Part shown: piece by piece, positions 27,671 to 36,018 of the stretch
Layout: the number at the start of each line of letters is the position of its first letter
Numbering within the stretch: the stretch's first letter is position 1
Source of the DNA: Kitasatospora sp. NBC_01266
Lineage (GTDB): Bacteria; Actinomycetota; Actinomycetes; Streptomycetales; Streptomycetaceae
Assembly: GCF_036242395.1 (NCBI RefSeq)
Contig: NZ_CP108458.1
Location: 496,001 to 560,000, forward strand
Direction: 5' to 3'
Length of the DNA stretch: 64,000 nucleotides
The notes under the pieces: model-generated
Seen by the model: only the letters and a program-made list of their open reading frames with translations
Told to the model about the DNA's origin: nothing
The model's database searches: none
Translations under genes and position numbers: made by a program

Positions 27671-28858
27671 GTGCAGCGATTCACCCGTCTCGCCGTGGCC
27701 ACCGCGACCGCGCTCGCCGCGGTCGCCGTGTCCGCCCCCACCGTCTCCGCCGTCTCCACCACCCCCGCCACCTCGAGCGCCGCCGCCGTCCGGGCGATGG
27801 ACGACGCCCACCCGCACGGCCACCACGCCGTGTTCGTCCAGACCGACAACCTCTCCGGCAACCAGGTCATCGCCTACCACCGGTCCGACAACGGGCAGTT
27901 GACCCAGGCCGGCAGCTACGACACCGGCGGTCTCGGCGGCATGCTGGCCGACTCGGTGGTCGACCACCTCGCCTCGCAGGGCTCGCTCACCTACGACGAG
28001 CGGCACGCGCTGCTCTACGCCGTCAACGCGGGCAGCAACACCGTCACCGTCTTCGCGGTGGACGGCGACCACCTGGAGCGCCGCCAGGTCATCTCCTCGG
28101 GCGGTCAGTTCCCGGTCAGCGTCGCCGTGCACGGGGACGTCGTCTACGTGCTGAACGCGCTGGACGGCGGCTCGATCCAGGGCTACCGGGTGCACGAGGG
28201 CCACCTCGACCTGAAGGCCGGCTGGAACCGCTGCCTGGGCCTGGACCCGACCGCCGTGCCGCAGTTCACCAACACCCCGGGGCAGGTCGGCTTCACCGCC
28301 AACGGCACCCAGCTGGTGGTCACCACCAAGGCCAACGGCAACAACCTCGACGTCTTCGCGATCGACCGCGACGGCGCGCCCTCGGCCGACCCGGTGGTCA
28401 CCAACCTGCCGGGCGCGGTGCCCTTCGGCTTCGTCCCGGCCGGTCACGGCGGGCTCTTCCTGGCCCAGGCGGGACCGAACGCGCTCTCCACCGTGCAGCT
28501 GCACCCCGACGGCACCGCCACCCAGCAGGGCTTCGCCGCCACCGGTCAGTCGGCCACCTGCTGGGTGGTCAAGGTGGGTGACCTGGTCTACGTCTCCAAC
28601 GCCGGCAGCTCGACGCTCAGCGGCTTCCGCGCCTCCGACCACGGCGCCACGCTGACCCCGCTCGGCACCGCCGCGACCCACCCGGGCACCGTCGACACCG
28701 CCGTCTCGGACACCAAGGCCGGCCGCTACCTCTACGCGCAGACCGGCGGCCAGGGCATCGTCGACGAGTTCACCGTCAACGACGACGGCTCGCTGACCGG
28801 GATCGGCTCAGTGCTGGTGCCCGACGCGGTCGGCGGCGAGGGCATCGTCGCGTTCTGA
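27671..28858 (+). CDS. Secreted YVTN/lactonase-like beta-propeller protein
   Basis: A 395-residue exported protein. Residues 1-27 form a signal peptide (MQRFTRL, hydrophobic core, then VSAPTVSA). The remainder is built of propeller blades with repeats such as LLYAVNAGSNTVTVFAVDG, VVYVLNALDGGSIQGYRV and LVYVSNAGSSTLSGFRA, as in 6-phosphogluconolactonase/YVTN proteins. AAGGGAG lies 11 bases before the GTG. Secretion makes a sugar-lactonase role unlikely; surface binding or scavenging fits better. A strong hairpin follows the stop. Confidence 0.85.
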   Translation: MQRFTRLAVATATALAAVAVSAPTVSAVSTTPATSSAAAVRAMDDAHPHGHHAVFVQTDNLSGNQVIAYHRSDNGQLTQAGSYDTGGLGGMLADSVVDHLASQGSLTYDERHALLYAVNAGSNTVTVFAVDGDHLERRQVISSGGQFPVSVAVHGDVVYVLNALDGGSIQGYRVHEGHLDLKAGWNRCLGLDPTAVPQFTNTPGQVGFTANGTQLVVTTKANGNNLDVFAIDRDGAPSADPVVTNLPGAVPFGFVPAGHGGLFLAQAGPNALSTVQLHPDGTATQQGFAATGQSATCWVVKVGDLVYVSNAGSSTLSGFRASDHGATLTPLGTAATHPGTVDTAVSDTKAGRYLYAQTGGQGIVDEFTVNDDGSLTGIGSVLVPDAVGGEGIVAF

Positions 28859-28868
28859 GGCCGCAGCG

Positions 28869-28909
28869 CTCGGCCCCGGCCCCGGGCTCGTCCCAGGGCC
28901 GGGGCCGAG
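28869..28909. terminator. Perfect 14-bp hairpin between convergent genes
   Basis: CTCGGCCCCGGCCC pairs exactly with GGGCCGGGGCCGAG around a 13-base loop. It separates the propeller gene from the opposing reductase gene and probably works in both directions. Confidence 0.85.
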
Positions 28910-28915
28910 TGCCGG

Positions 28916-29560
28916 CTACGGCCGCGTCATGGTGAGGTGCGTGACGCCGCTGGGGGTCGTCACCGACTCGACCTGGAAGCGCTCTTCGAGCCCTTCGAGG
29001 CTCTCCCAGAGCCGCTCACCGCGCCCCAGCACGATCGGCACCAGCACCACGTGCAGCTGGTCGATCAGGTCCGCCGCCAGGAAGTCGCGCACGATGCTCG
29101 GCCCGCCGCCGATCCGCACGTCCAGGTCGCCCGCGACCTCGAGCGCCCGGCGCAGCGCCTCCTGGGGCGTGGCGTCGAGGAAGTGGAAGGTGGTGCCCCC
29201 CTCCATCTCCACCGACGGGCGGGGGTGGTGGGTCAGCACGAACACCGGTGTGTGGAACGGCGGATTGGATCCCCACCAGCCGGTCCACTCGTGGTCCTGC
29301 CACGGGCCGCGCTGGGGACCGAACTTGTTGCGCCCCATGATCTCCGCGCCGATGCCCGCGTTCCAGGCGCCGGCCACCGCGTCGTCGACTCCGGCGCCGC
29401 CGCCGGGCTTCCCGAACATCTCGTGGAAGGTCCGGGTCTGGAAGAACCATTCGTGCAACCGCTGGCCGGCATGGCCGAACGGCGCCTCGAGACTCTGCCC
29501 TTCACCGGTGCCGTAACCATCCAGCGAGACACTGAAGTTGTGCACGCGAACCCGGGACAT
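28916..29560 (-). CDS. Dihydrofolate reductase family protein (RibD C-terminal type)
   Basis: A 214-residue protein of the RibD_C/DHFR-like family. The first strand reads FSVSLDGY, and the NADPH-binding end is IGGGPSIVRDFL followed by DQLHVVLVPIVLGRGERLW. AAGGAGG lies seven bases upstream of the ATG. In streptomycetes such proteins occur in many copies with unknown substrates, and they differ from the folate enzyme FolA. It stands alone between two hairpins. Confidence 0.88.
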   Translation of the reverse strand: MSRVRVHNFSVSLDGYGTGEGQSLEAPFGHAGQRLHEWFFQTRTFHEMFGKPGGGAGVDDAVAGAWNAGIGAEIMGRNKFGPQRGPWQDHEWTGWWGSNPPFHTPVFVLTHHPRPSVEMEGGTTFHFLDATPQEALRRALEVAGDLDVRIGGGPSIVRDFLAADLIDQLHVVLVPIVLGRGERLWESLEGLEERFQVESVTTPSGVTHLTMTRP

Positions 29561-29633
29561 CAGATGGCCTCCTTCGGTGAGCACTGTGGCCGCCGACTCT
29601 ACGGGGTGCGACCGACACGGCGGGGGAGGCGCT

Positions 29634-29648
29634 CTGACGGTCCGTCAG
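29634..29648. repeat. Palindrome CTGACGG-T-CCGTCAG
   Basis: Seven-base perfect arms overlap the stop codon of the amidohydrolase gene. It belongs to the CTGACGG family of repeats in this window and may serve as a weak terminator. Confidence 0.6.
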
Positions 29649-31273
29649 GAGTGGTCGGCGAACAGCCCCCGCGCGTCGTGCACCGCTCGGCCGCCCAGCA
29701 GGGTCAGGTCGGGGAGCAGGGTGGCCAGCTCGTCGGCGGGGCAGCCGAGCGGGTCGGCGGGCCAGAGGGTGAGGTCGGCGAGGCGGCCGGGGGTGAGGGC
29801 GCCGCGCAGCCCGGTCTCGGCGAGCAGGCGGGCGGCGTTGGTGGTGTGCAGGGCGATCGCCTCGGGGCGGCTGATGGCGTGCGCCGCGCCCTGGACACCG
29901 GCCACGGTCTGCCGGGTGGCCATGCCCCAGACCGAGGTCATCGCGCCGAACGGGCCGACCGGGAAGTCCGAGCCGGCCGTGAGCAGCGCGCCCTCGTCCA
30001 GCCACTCGCGCAGCGGGAAGAGGTCGGCGACCCGGTCGGCGCCCCACTCGCGGATCTGGGCGCCGGCGGCGTCGTGCAGCAGCGGGTGCTGGACGGTGAC
30101 CGGGAGGCCCAGCTTGATCGCGCGCGCCCGCTGCTCGGGGCGGGCCAGGCCGCCGTGCTCGATCACCAGGGTGCCGGCGGGCAGGCCCGGGTGGCGGCGC
30201 AGCACCTCCTCGTAGACGTCGAGCAGCACCCGCAGGCCGCGGTCGCCCCAGGCGTGGGTGCCCACCCGCCAGCCACGCCGGACCACGGCGTCCACCGCGT
30301 CGGCCAGCGCCTCGGGCTCCCAGTTGAGGCTGCCGCAGTAGCAGTCGCGGCTGGCGTAGGGCTGCTCCAGGGCGCCGGCCTCGATGCCGCCGTCGATGCC
30401 GAACTTGACGCCCCAGACGCTCAACCAGTCGTCACCCGGCTCGCGCCACGGCTCCATCGCGTCCAGCAGCTGTCCGACCTCGGCCGCGTCGCGCAGGCCG
30501 ATGGCCGAGACCAGCGCGCGGACCCGCACTCCGAGGGCGCCGGCCCGCTGGGCGGCGCGCAGCACCGGCAGGTCGGCGAGCGGGACCATGCAGTCGCGCA
30601 CCGTGCCGATGCCGGTGGCGGCGTAGGCGTGCGAGGCGGCCCGCAGGCCCTCGATCCGGGCCGCCAGGTCCGGTCGCGGCAGCAGGCGTTCGGCCTGCGC
30701 GGCGGCGGCGCCGATCAGTCGCCCGGTCAGCCGGCCCGCCGGGTCGCGCTCCAACTGGCCGCCGGCCGGGTCGGGGCTGTCGGGTCCGAAGCCGGTGCGC
30801 CGCAGCGCGGGCGAGTTGAGCACCACGTTGTAGGCGCCGCGCTTGACCATGACGGGGTGCTCGGTGGTGACCGCGTCCAGTTCGGCGATGCTGGGGAAGC
30901 GCTGCTCGGCGAGGTTGAACTCCTGCCAGTTGACGGTGGTGCGGATCCACTCCCCCGGCGCCGTGCCGGCGGCGCGCCGCCGGATCAGGTCGAGGAACCC
31001 GGCGAGGTCGCGGGCCTGGTGGACCGGGACGTCGTGGGCGCTGTTCGCGGCGAGGATCAGGTGGGTGTGGGTGTCGTCGAAGGCGGGCAGCACGGTGGCG
31101 CCCGGCTCGTCCACCACCCGGGTGGCGGGCGTGATCAGGTCGTCCAGCCCGTGCGGGTCGGGCGACACGGCCAGGATCCGGTCACCACGCACGGCCAGCG
31201 CCCGCTGTGGGGCCTGGCCGGGGAGCAGGGTGTGCACGGCGCCCGCGCGGAGCACCAGGTCGGCGTCGGTCAT
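29645..31273 (-). CDS. YtcJ-like metal-dependent amidohydrolase
   Basis: A 542-residue amidohydrolase of the amidohydrolase_3 (YtcJ) group. The metal-binding H-x-H is in FDDTHTHL, with further His residues in GTHAWGD and IEHGG and the late Asp in AGSDFPVG. Typical members hydrolyse exocyclic amides or imidates. AAGGGAG precedes the ATG. It is the last gene of the aromatic catabolic operon, 20 bases after the PaaX-type regulator. Within that pathway it could act on an amide precursor or side product; this is inference. Confidence 0.87.
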   Translation of the reverse strand: MTDADLVLRAGAVHTLLPGQAPQRALAVRGDRILAVSPDPHGLDDLITPATRVVDEPGATVLPAFDDTHTHLILAANSAHDVPVHQARDLAGFLDLIRRRAAGTAPGEWIRTTVNWQEFNLAEQRFPSIAELDAVTTEHPVMVKRGAYNVVLNSPALRRTGFGPDSPDPAGGQLERDPAGRLTGRLIGAAAAQAERLLPRPDLAARIEGLRAASHAYAATGIGTVRDCMVPLADLPVLRAAQRAGALGVRVRALVSAIGLRDAAEVGQLLDAMEPWREPGDDWLSVWGVKFGIDGGIEAGALEQPYASRDCYCGSLNWEPEALADAVDAVVRRGWRVGTHAWGDRGLRVLLDVYEEVLRRHPGLPAGTLVIEHGGLARPEQRARAIKLGLPVTVQHPLLHDAAGAQIREWGADRVADLFPLREWLDEGALLTAGSDFPVGPFGAMTSVWGMATRQTVAGVQGAAHAISRPEAIALHTTNAARLLAETGLRGALTPGRLADLTLWPADPLGCPADELATLLPDLTLLGGRAVHDARGLFADHS

Positions 31274-31293
31274 GGCGGGTGGGCTCCCTTGGC

Positions 31294-32160
31294 TCACGGG
31301 CGGGTGGTGGCGGGGGTGGCTGTGGCGGGGGCGGCTGCTGCTGCGGCGGTCGGCAGGCCGGTGACCTGCTCGACGTGGCGCAGGCTCGGCTCGGCGAGCA
31401 GGGCGTGCAGGTCGGCGAAGACCCGGCGGGCCAGCACGGCGTTCCAGTCGGCGGGCAGCAGTTCGGGCGGCAGGCCCGGGTCCAGGTAGGGCAGTCGGCG
31501 CCACTGGGTCAGCATCGGCAGGTAGGCGCGGAAGGCCGCCGCCGGCTGCGGTGCGGGGCCCAGCAGCGCGGCGAGCGGCCGGTGGGCGTCGGCGAACTCG
31601 GCGTACTGGGCCTCGATCGCCGGGAAGTCCCACCAGCCGCTGACCGCCTCGCGCAGTTCGGCGAAGGCCGCGTACCGGCCGGTGAAGAGGTGCACGTAGT
31701 CGCTCAGGCCGGTGCGGCGCAGCATCAGTTCGGCGTCCGGCAGCAGCCGGGCGGGGGCCAGCCAGACGCCCGGGGAGGCGTTGCCGAAGCCCAGCCAGCT
31801 GAGCCGGGAGCGCAGTTGGTGGCGGTGGGCCCGTTCGGACTCCGGCACCGAGAAGGTCGCGATCACCCAGCCGTCGGCCAGCCGGGCGGGCTCCAGGCTG
31901 CCGAAGATCCGGCGGTCGCCCTCGTCGAAGACCGGGCCCATCGCCGGGCTCAGCCGGTAGCCGGTGCCGGCCGGGCGGCGCTCCTGGACCAGGGTGCCGG
32001 CCTTCTTCAGCCGGGAGATCGCCGAGCGCACCGCCTGGCTGCCCACGTCCAGTTCGGCCATCAGCGCGATCAGGTCGGAGACCGTGATCCAGCCGCCCAG
32101 CCGCCGCACGAACGCACCGTAGACGGTGCCGATCAGGGCGCTGGGTCTGGTCTCCGACAT
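31294..32160 (-). CDS. PaaX-family transcriptional regulator
   Basis: A 288-residue regulator. The N-terminal winged helix lies at about residues 10-80 (VSDLIALMAELDVGSQAVRSAISRL split by a turn). The PaaX central and C-terminal domains follow (WVIATFSVPESERAHRHQLRSRL; TGRYAAFAELR). PaaX repressors are released by aryl-CoA thioesters, which suits an operon built on a CoA ligase. AAGGAGAGG precedes the ATG. It is embedded within the operon, so it likely autoregulates. The alanine-rich tail (TAAAAAAPATATPATT) is low complexity. Confidence 0.88.
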   Translation of the reverse strand: MSETRPSALIGTVYGAFVRRLGGWITVSDLIALMAELDVGSQAVRSAISRLKKAGTLVQERRPAGTGYRLSPAMGPVFDEGDRRIFGSLEPARLADGWVIATFSVPESERAHRHQLRSRLSWLGFGNASPGVWLAPARLLPDAELMLRRTGLSDYVHLFTGRYAAFAELREAVSGWWDFPAIEAQYAEFADAHRPLAALLGPAPQPAAAFRAYLPMLTQWRRLPYLDPGLPPELLPADWNAVLARRVFADLHALLAEPSLRHVEQVTGLPTAAAAAAPATATPATTRP

Positions 32161-32244
32161 GCTCGCCTCTCCTTGGGCCGTCCTGGTGATCATACGCAGC
32201 GGCCGCCCGGCCGGTGCCGGTCCACCGGCAACCCCCGCGTGCGG

Positions 32245-33003
32245 TCAGGCGAAGGCCCCGGAGAGCAGGTGCCCGGCGCCGGGAGCCACGGCGGGCAGGC
32301 CGAGCGCGCGCAGCAGTTGGTGGGCGGTGCAGATGGAGGCGGAGACCACCGGCTTGCCGAGTTGCTGTTCGGCGTCGGCCACGGCGGCCAGCGAGGGCAG
32401 TTGGACGCAGGCGGAGAGCACCACGGCGTCGGCGTCCGCGTACGCCAGGGCGCTCGCGATGCCCGGCAGCGCGGCCGGGTCGTGGGCGGCGACGGCCAGG
32501 TTGTCGGGGATCTCCAGCGAGGTGTGGTCCAGCACTTCGATGCCCTCGGCGGCCAGGTACTCCACCACCATCCGGGTCAGCGGGCGCAGGTAGGGGGCGA
32601 CCAGGGCGATCCTCTTGGCGCCCAGCACCTGCAGCCCGTGCACCAGCGCGCCCGCGCTGGTGACCACGGGGGCCGGCGCGCCGTTCTCCACCGTGCGCCG
32701 GTGCAACCGCTCCTCGGAGACCCGGTGGTAGCCCTGGCCCATGCTCATGATGGCCACCAGGCAGGCGTAGCCGAGCACGTCCACGTGTGCGTCGGAGAGT
32801 TCCAGCGCGCACCGGTCGGAGTCGGCGTCCATCGCCCTGAGCTGCTCGGGGGTGACCTGGGTCATCCGCATCCGGCTGGAGTGGAAGGTGAAGCGCTCGG
32901 GTGCGACCGTCTCGCGGGCCCGCAGGATCGCCGGCACCTCGGTCTCCATGGTGACGTTGGAGCTGGGGACGATCTGGCCGATGCGGTAGGCGCGTCCGCT
33001 CAT
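32245..33003 (-). CDS. Asp/Glu racemase superfamily, maleate cis-trans isomerase-like
   Basis: A 252-residue protein of the maleate isomerase/arylmalonate decarboxylase family. The N-terminal IVPSSNVTMETE is the hallmark, and the two catalytic cysteines are C81 (GYACLVAIMS) and C199 (LSACVQLPS). Maleate isomerase converts maleate to fumarate without cofactor. Its start overlaps the stop of the FAH-family hydrolase (ATGA), so the two are coupled. If that hydrolase acts directly on maleylpyruvate, maleate would form and this enzyme would deliver fumarate. Confidence 0.88.
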   Translation of the reverse strand: MSGRAYRIGQIVPSSNVTMETEVPAILRARETVAPERFTFHSSRMRMTQVTPEQLRAMDADSDRCALELSDAHVDVLGYACLVAIMSMGQGYHRVSEERLHRRTVENGAPAPVVTSAGALVHGLQVLGAKRIALVAPYLRPLTRMVVEYLAAEGIEVLDHTSLEIPDNLAVAAHDPAALPGIASALAYADADAVVLSACVQLPSLAAVADAEQQLGKPVVSASICTAHQLLRALGLPAVAPGAGHLLSGAFA

Positions 33004-33887
33004 CGGGCGTCCACCACCGGGTTGACCAGGGTTCCGATGCGTTCCACGGTGGCCTCCACCAGGTCGCCGGGGCGCAGGAACTGAGGAGGCGTCATGCCGG
33101 CGCCGACCCCGGAGGGCGAGCCGGTGGAGATGACGTCGCCGGGCTCCAGGGTCATGCCCGAGGAGATGTCGGCGATCAGGCGCGGAATGGCGAAGAGCAT
33201 GTGGCGGGTGTTGGACTTCTGCTTCGTCTCGCCGTTGACCCGCAGCGAGAGGTCGAGCTGCTGGGGGTCGGGGATCTCGTCGGCGGTGACCACGGCCGGG
33301 CCGAACGGGGCATAGGAGTCCATGCCCTTGGAGAAGAACCACTGGCCCGAGCGGCGCTGGTCGCGGGCGCTGATGTCGTTCATGATGCTGTAGCCGAACA
33401 CGTGGGCCCAGGCGTCCTGTTCGGTGACCCGGAAGGCCGGTCGGCCGATCACCACGGCGAGTTCGCACTCCCAGTCGAGCTGCTGGGTCAGGTCGCCGTT
33501 GTGCAGGATCGGGGCGCCGGGGCCGGTGACGGCGGTGGCGGGCTTGCCGAAGAGCACCGGGCGGTCGGGCAGTTCGCTCGCGGTGTCCAGGCTGCGGCTG
33601 GACTCGGCGACGTGCTCCACGTAGTTGAGGCCGACGCCGATGATCTTGCCGGGCCGCAGCGGGGCGTGCAGCGTGACCTCGGCCAGCGACTGTCCGCCGG
33701 GCGCCCGGTCGGCCAACTGCCGGGCCAGCGCGAGGGCCTGGTCGCCGGCCCGGATCAGCGAGAGCAGGTCGGCGGGCAGCTCGGCGTCGGCCGCCAGCGC
33801 CGCGGCGGCCAGGTCCACCACGCGGTCGCCGAGTTGGGCGCCCAGGCGGGGGGCCGAACCCTGGTGGGTGTAGGTGATCAGGCGCAT
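33000..33887 (-). CDS. FAH-family hydrolase, probable maleyl- or fumarylpyruvate hydrolase
   Basis: A 295-residue fumarylacetoacetate-hydrolase-fold enzyme. Metal ligands are visible in WECELAVVIG and NDISARDQ, and a lysine in FFSKGMDSYAPFGP. The late GDVISTGSPSGVG is typical. It hydrolyses beta-diketo acids. The gene overlaps the gentisate dioxygenase by ten bases and the maleate isomerase by four, so it is the next step after ring cleavage. The sequence does not show whether it takes maleylpyruvate or the isomerised fumarylpyruvate; the isomerase partner favours the former. Confidence 0.92.
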   Translation of the reverse strand: MRLITYTHQGSAPRLGAQLGDRVVDLAAAALAADAELPADLLSLIRAGDQALALARQLADRAPGGQSLAEVTLHAPLRPGKIIGVGLNYVEHVAESSRSLDTASELPDRPVLFGKPATAVTGPGAPILHNGDLTQQLDWECELAVVIGRPAFRVTEQDAWAHVFGYSIMNDISARDQRRSGQWFFSKGMDSYAPFGPAVVTADEIPDPQQLDLSLRVNGETKQKSNTRHMLFAIPRLIADISSGMTLEPGDVISTGSPSGVGAGMTPPQFLRPGDLVEATVERIGTLVNPVVDAR

Positions 33888-35023
33888 GGCGGCTGCTCAC
33901 GCTCCTCGGAGGTCGGGACGGGCTGGTGCCCGTCGTGGTCGGGGTAGGCCTCTTCGCGGTGGAAGCCGAGCGAGCGCATCACCGGGAAGTCGTTGAACGA
34001 GAAGAGGCAGGCGTCCTCGCGCTCGTCCAGGTTCGCGTGCTCGTGCCAGGCCCAGGACGGCACGCAGAAGATGTCGCCCTGCTGCCAGTCGAAGCGCTGC
34101 CCCGCGATCACCGAACTGCCGCGCCCCTTGGCCACGGTGTAGACGACCGAGCCGGTGTGCCGGTGCGCCGAGGTGGCCTGCCCCGGGCGCAGCAACTGCA
34201 TGTGCGCGCCCATGGTGGGCATCACCGCGCCACCGGTGACGGGGTTGGTGTACTCCATGATCACGCCGTCGTACGGGGAGCCCTCGGTGGCCCTGGCCAG
34301 GTCGAGCAGCGCCTGGTAGGTGGGCTCCCAGGGCCAGGCGAGCAGCGGGGAGTACGGCCGGGTCCAGTTCTCCACGCCGTACGGGAGCAGGTTGCCGCCG
34401 TAGCTGAGCACCGAGGAGTTGACCACCTTTCCGGGCCGCTGGTACAGCTCGGGGTGCACCTCGTAGAAGCCCGCGTCCAGCGCGTTCACCAGCGGGATGT
34501 CCAGACCGTCCTGCCAGATCACCGGCGCTTCGGTGGACTCGTTGCCGTGCTCGTGCCAGGTGCCGTTGGGGGTGATGGCGAAGTCGCGCGGGCCGACCCT
34601 GAGCTTCTGGCCGTCCACGACGGTCCAGGCGCCGGTGCCCTCCTGGACGAAGCGCAGGGCGGCGGCCTGGTGGCGGTGCGCGGTCATCGACTCGCCGGGC
34701 CCCATGATCTGCAGGCCGGTGTAGAGCAGGCCGACGGCGGCGCTGAGCTCCCTGCGCCGCGGGTTGACCAGCATCACCACCCGGCGGCCGGCGTCGTCGG
34801 CCTGCACCAGCGGCAGCGCCTTGTGCACCAGCGGGCGCAGGTCCTGGTAGCGCCAGAGCGTCGGGACGGACCTGGGCTGCGGGTACCAGGGCTCGATCTC
34901 GTTCGCCACGGTCCACAGTGCGCCAGCCTCAAGGGCGCCCAACTCCTGGTAGTAGGACTTGAGTTCCGGGGTGTCGTGGACCCGGGCCCGGCCGAGCCGG
35001 GTGTCGTCGTGGTCGGCGCTCAC
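33878..35023 (-). CDS. Gentisate 1,2-dioxygenase
   Basis: A 381-residue bicupin ring-cleavage dioxygenase. The N-terminal cupin holds the Fe(II) ligands H116 and H118 (MTAHRHQ) and H157/H159 (TWHEHG). The second cupin has AHRHTG and WAWHEH. It opens gentisate between C1 and C2 to maleylpyruvate. The GTG overlaps the nitrilase stop (GTGA) and has GAGGAGGA upstream. Salicylate 1,2-dioxygenases share this fold, but the upstream 5-hydroxylation enzymes point to gentisate. Confidence 0.92.
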   Translation of the reverse strand: MSADHDDTRLGRARVHDTPELKSYYQELGALEAGALWTVANEIEPWYPQPRSVPTLWRYQDLRPLVHKALPLVQADDAGRRVVMLVNPRRRELSAAVGLLYTGLQIMGPGESMTAHRHQAAALRFVQEGTGAWTVVDGQKLRVGPRDFAITPNGTWHEHGNESTEAPVIWQDGLDIPLVNALDAGFYEVHPELYQRPGKVVNSSVLSYGGNLLPYGVENWTRPYSPLLAWPWEPTYQALLDLARATEGSPYDGVIMEYTNPVTGGAVMPTMGAHMQLLRPGQATSAHRHTGSVVYTVAKGRGSSVIAGQRFDWQQGDIFCVPSWAWHEHANLDEREDACLFSFNDFPVMRSLGFHREEAYPDHDGHQPVPTSEEREQPPCA

Positions 35024-36018
35024 GCTTCCTCCTCAGGAGCAGGGGCGGTCCGGTCGGTGGTGAAGGTGATCGGCTGCCGGGGACGGTCGTCCACCTGGAG
35101 CCGGAAGACGTCGAAGCGGTTGTAGTGGCCGATGATGTCGTGCATCTGCTTGGGCTGGATGCACCGGCCCAGGTCGATCTCGGCGTAGACGATGCCCTCG
35201 TCGTCGATCAGCGGCTCGGTGACCGGGCGGCCGTCGGGGCCGAAGATCCCGGAGAGCGCGCTGCGCTTGCGGGCCAGTTGCTTGCGCACCGCCTCGTCCT
35301 CGCCGGCCACCGCGTCCACGATCTCGGGCGAGATGGTGGAGCAGGCGACCACCGAGAAGAGCTTGCCCTCGAAGCTGTGGGCCGCCGTGCGCAGTGCGAT
35401 GGCGTCCGCCATGTCGTAGTCCTCGGGCGCCACCGGCAGCGCGATGTAGCTTGCGGCGTGCACGAGTTCACCCTGGGCGAGCAGGGTGAAGCGGGCCAGC
35501 GTGTTGGTGTTCTCACCACAGGCCAGCGCACCGAGCGGGCCCACCGCGGTGCGGTGCACCCGCAGGGTGCTGCCGTCGCCACCGGTCCAGGTGAGCTTCT
35601 CGGCCCAGGTGGGGACGAGTTTGCGGTGCGCGGCCAGCAGTTCGCCGTCGGCGCCGATGATCAGCAGGGTGTTGTACAGCACGCCGAGGCTGTGCGCGCC
35701 GCGCTCGTTGACGCCGACCACCAGCACCGTGCCGCACTCCCTGGCCACCGCGCAGAGCGCGGCCACCTGCGGTCCCGGCACGTCGATCGCGGCCCGGTAG
35801 AGCCGTTCGAACCAGGGCGAGCCCTGGACCGGGTTCATCGTCCAGTTCCAGTACGGGTAGCCGGGGATGAAGGCCTCGGGCAGCACCACCAGCGTGGCGC
35901 CGTGCCGGGCCGCCTCGCGGATCAGGTCGACGGCCTTGGCGGTGGTGGCGTCCGGGTCCAGGTAGACCGGCGCGGCCTGGACGGCGGCGGCGGTGAAGCG
36001 GGGCAGGCAGAAGTCCAT
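35020..36018 (-). CDS. Nitrilase
   Basis: A 332-residue carbon-nitrogen hydrolase with the catalytic triad E48 (LPEAFIPGYP), K133 (AHRKLVPTWAEK) and C167 (ACGENTN). The CGENTN context and the length mark a true nitrilase rather than an amidase or beta-ureidopropionase, so it should turn a nitrile into its acid and ammonia. Its ATG overlaps the hydroxylase stop by one base, and its stop overlaps the dioxygenase start, so it is a full member of the operon. This suggests that the pathway substrate is, or is made from, an aromatic nitrile. Confidence 0.92.
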   Translation of the reverse strand: MDFCLPRFTAAAVQAAPVYLDPDATTAKAVDLIREAARHGATLVVLPEAFIPGYPYWNWTMNPVQGSPWFERLYRAAIDVPGPQVAALCAVARECGTVLVVGVNERGAHSLGVLYNTLLIIGADGELLAAHRKLVPTWAEKLTWTGGDGSTLRVHRTAVGPLGALACGENTNTLARFTLLAQGELVHAASYIALPVAPEDYDMADAIALRTAAHSFEGKLFSVVACSTISPEIVDAVAGEDEAVRKQLARKRSALSGIFGPDGRPVTEPLIDDEGIVYAEIDLGRCIQPKQMHDIIGHYNRFDVFRLQVDDRPRQPITFTTDRTAPAPEEEA